Position numbers and translations under genes: made by a program. Below the pieces are notes generated by a model. That model was not told the origin of the DNA, ran no database searches, and was given only the letters and a program-made list of their open reading frames with translations. Below are positions 63,656 through 64,000 of a DNA stretch of 64,000 bases, one piece after another. The DNA is from an uncultured Dorea sp. (GTDB lineage: Bacteria; Bacillota; Clostridia; Lachnospirales; Lachnospiraceae): the NCBI GenBank assembly GCA_947652615.1, contig CANTDX010000001.1, positions 62,001 through 126,000 of the forward strand. Direction: 5' to 3'. Numbering within the stretch: position 1 is the first letter of the stretch; every line of letters starts with the position of its first letter.

Positions 63656-64000
63656 TATTCCTTCTCCGGTTCCGGATAATCCACGCCCTGCGTATCAACC
63701 GTAACCTTCTTCATCTTCTGTTCTTTAAGCGGTCTGTCATTGTAGTCGGTATCCGTCTCCGCGATCTTATTCACAATGTCCATGCCCTCGGTCACCTTGC
63801 CGAACGCCGCATATGCTCCGTCCAGATGCGGAGAGTTCTTGTGCATGATGAAGAACTGTGATCCTGCTGAATCCGGATGCATCGCCCTCGCCATAGACAG
63901 TACGCCCTCCGTGTGCTTCAGATCATTCTCTACACCGTTCTGGCTGAATTCACCCTTGATGTTGTAGCCCGGGCCGCCCATCCCTGTCCCGTCCGGGCAT
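63655..64000 (-). CDS. Cyclophilin-type peptidyl-prolyl isomerase, C-terminal part
   Basis: The partial frame reads PDGTGMGGPGYNIKGEF to the stop, in line with bacterial PpiA/PpiB-type cyclophilins: GVLSMARAMHPDSAGSQFFIMHKNSPHLDG carries the catalytic-site Arg and the FFI segment, and AAFGKVTEGMDIVNKIA the C-terminal strand and helix. The N-terminal half lies beyond the right edge. An acidic tail (GVDYPEPEKE) follows the domain. Confidence 0.9.
   Translation of the reverse strand, partial: CPDGTGMGGPGYNIKGEFSQNGVENDLKHTEGVLSMARAMHPDSAGSQFFIMHKNSPHLDGAYAAFGKVTEGMDIVNKIAETDTDYNDRPLKEQKMKKVTVDTQGVDYPEPEKE

Overview
The window looks like chromosome from an anaerobic, fermentative member of the Lachnospiraceae (Clostridia, Firmicutes). 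The support is the gene set: pyruvate:ferredoxin oxidoreductase, ATP-type PEP carboxykinase, a membrane pyrophosphatase, a double-cubane-cluster-type reductase operon, corrinoid methyltransferase genes, DUF5685/DUF4869-type proteins, AGGAGG ribosome binding sites and Firmicute-style -35/-10 promoters. I cannot fix the genus. Nearly all genes are on the minus strand, so the window reads operon by operon from right to left.

1-17.3 kb is a defence island: a type 1 BREX operon (regulator, brxA, brxB, brxC, pglX, and the 5' part of pglZ running off the left edge; brxL would lie outside). It is interrupted at two internal junctions by other defence modules. A Septu-like ATPase/HNH pair sits between brxC and pglX. 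A Gabija-like pair (OLD-type ATPase-TOPRIM plus UvrD helicase) and a second Septu-like ATPase sit between pglX and pglZ. The HNH partner of the second ATPase is cut to 47 codons, and its stop overlaps the pglZ start. The regulator, brxA, brxB, brxC, both cassettes and pglX/pglZ all read the same way, and the Gabija pair has its own candidate promoter.

17.5-22.3 kb is the str operon (rpsL, rpsG, fusA, tuf). 22.4-29.4 kb holds genes for phosphorolytic use of galacto-N-biose/lacto-N-biose: an N-acetylhexosamine kinase, a sugar nucleotidyltransferase, an AraC regulator, a GH112 phosphorylase, and a glucosamine-6-phosphate deaminase joined to an N-terminal CBM9-like domain. 29.5-31.8 kb holds rpsF-ssb-rpsR, DUF951 and a class B sortase. 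31.8-36.4 kb holds an L-cysteine desulfidase, a short plus-strand operon (zinc-ribbon membrane protein, DUF5685, J-domain protein, flavodoxin) and a small protein that resembles the N-terminus of the D-proline reductase proprotein.

36.5-38 kb contains an exonuclease and the decayed remains of a DUF4869/ATPase gene pair. 38-50.6 kb holds PFOR, two COG0523 metal-chaperone GTPases (one His-rich), a Fic-fold protein lacking the usual catalytic His, an AAA/PD-(D/E)XK protein, PEPCK and a membrane pyrophosphatase. 50.8-58 kb holds an activase, DUF3343 and double-cubane reductase operon, a cysteine desulfurase, truA and the ECF transporter core. 58-62.4 kb is a five-gene operon joining an SsuABC/NMT1-type ABC transporter to a corrinoid protein and a UroD-fold methyltransferase. 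The right edge holds a small conserved-looking protein, a DMT transporter and part of a cyclophilin.

The strongest candidates for a second look are the BREX operon with nested and partly decayed defence modules, the CBM9-NagB fusion with an internal start, the transporter/corrinoid operon of unknown substrate, and several long hairpins without an obvious role.
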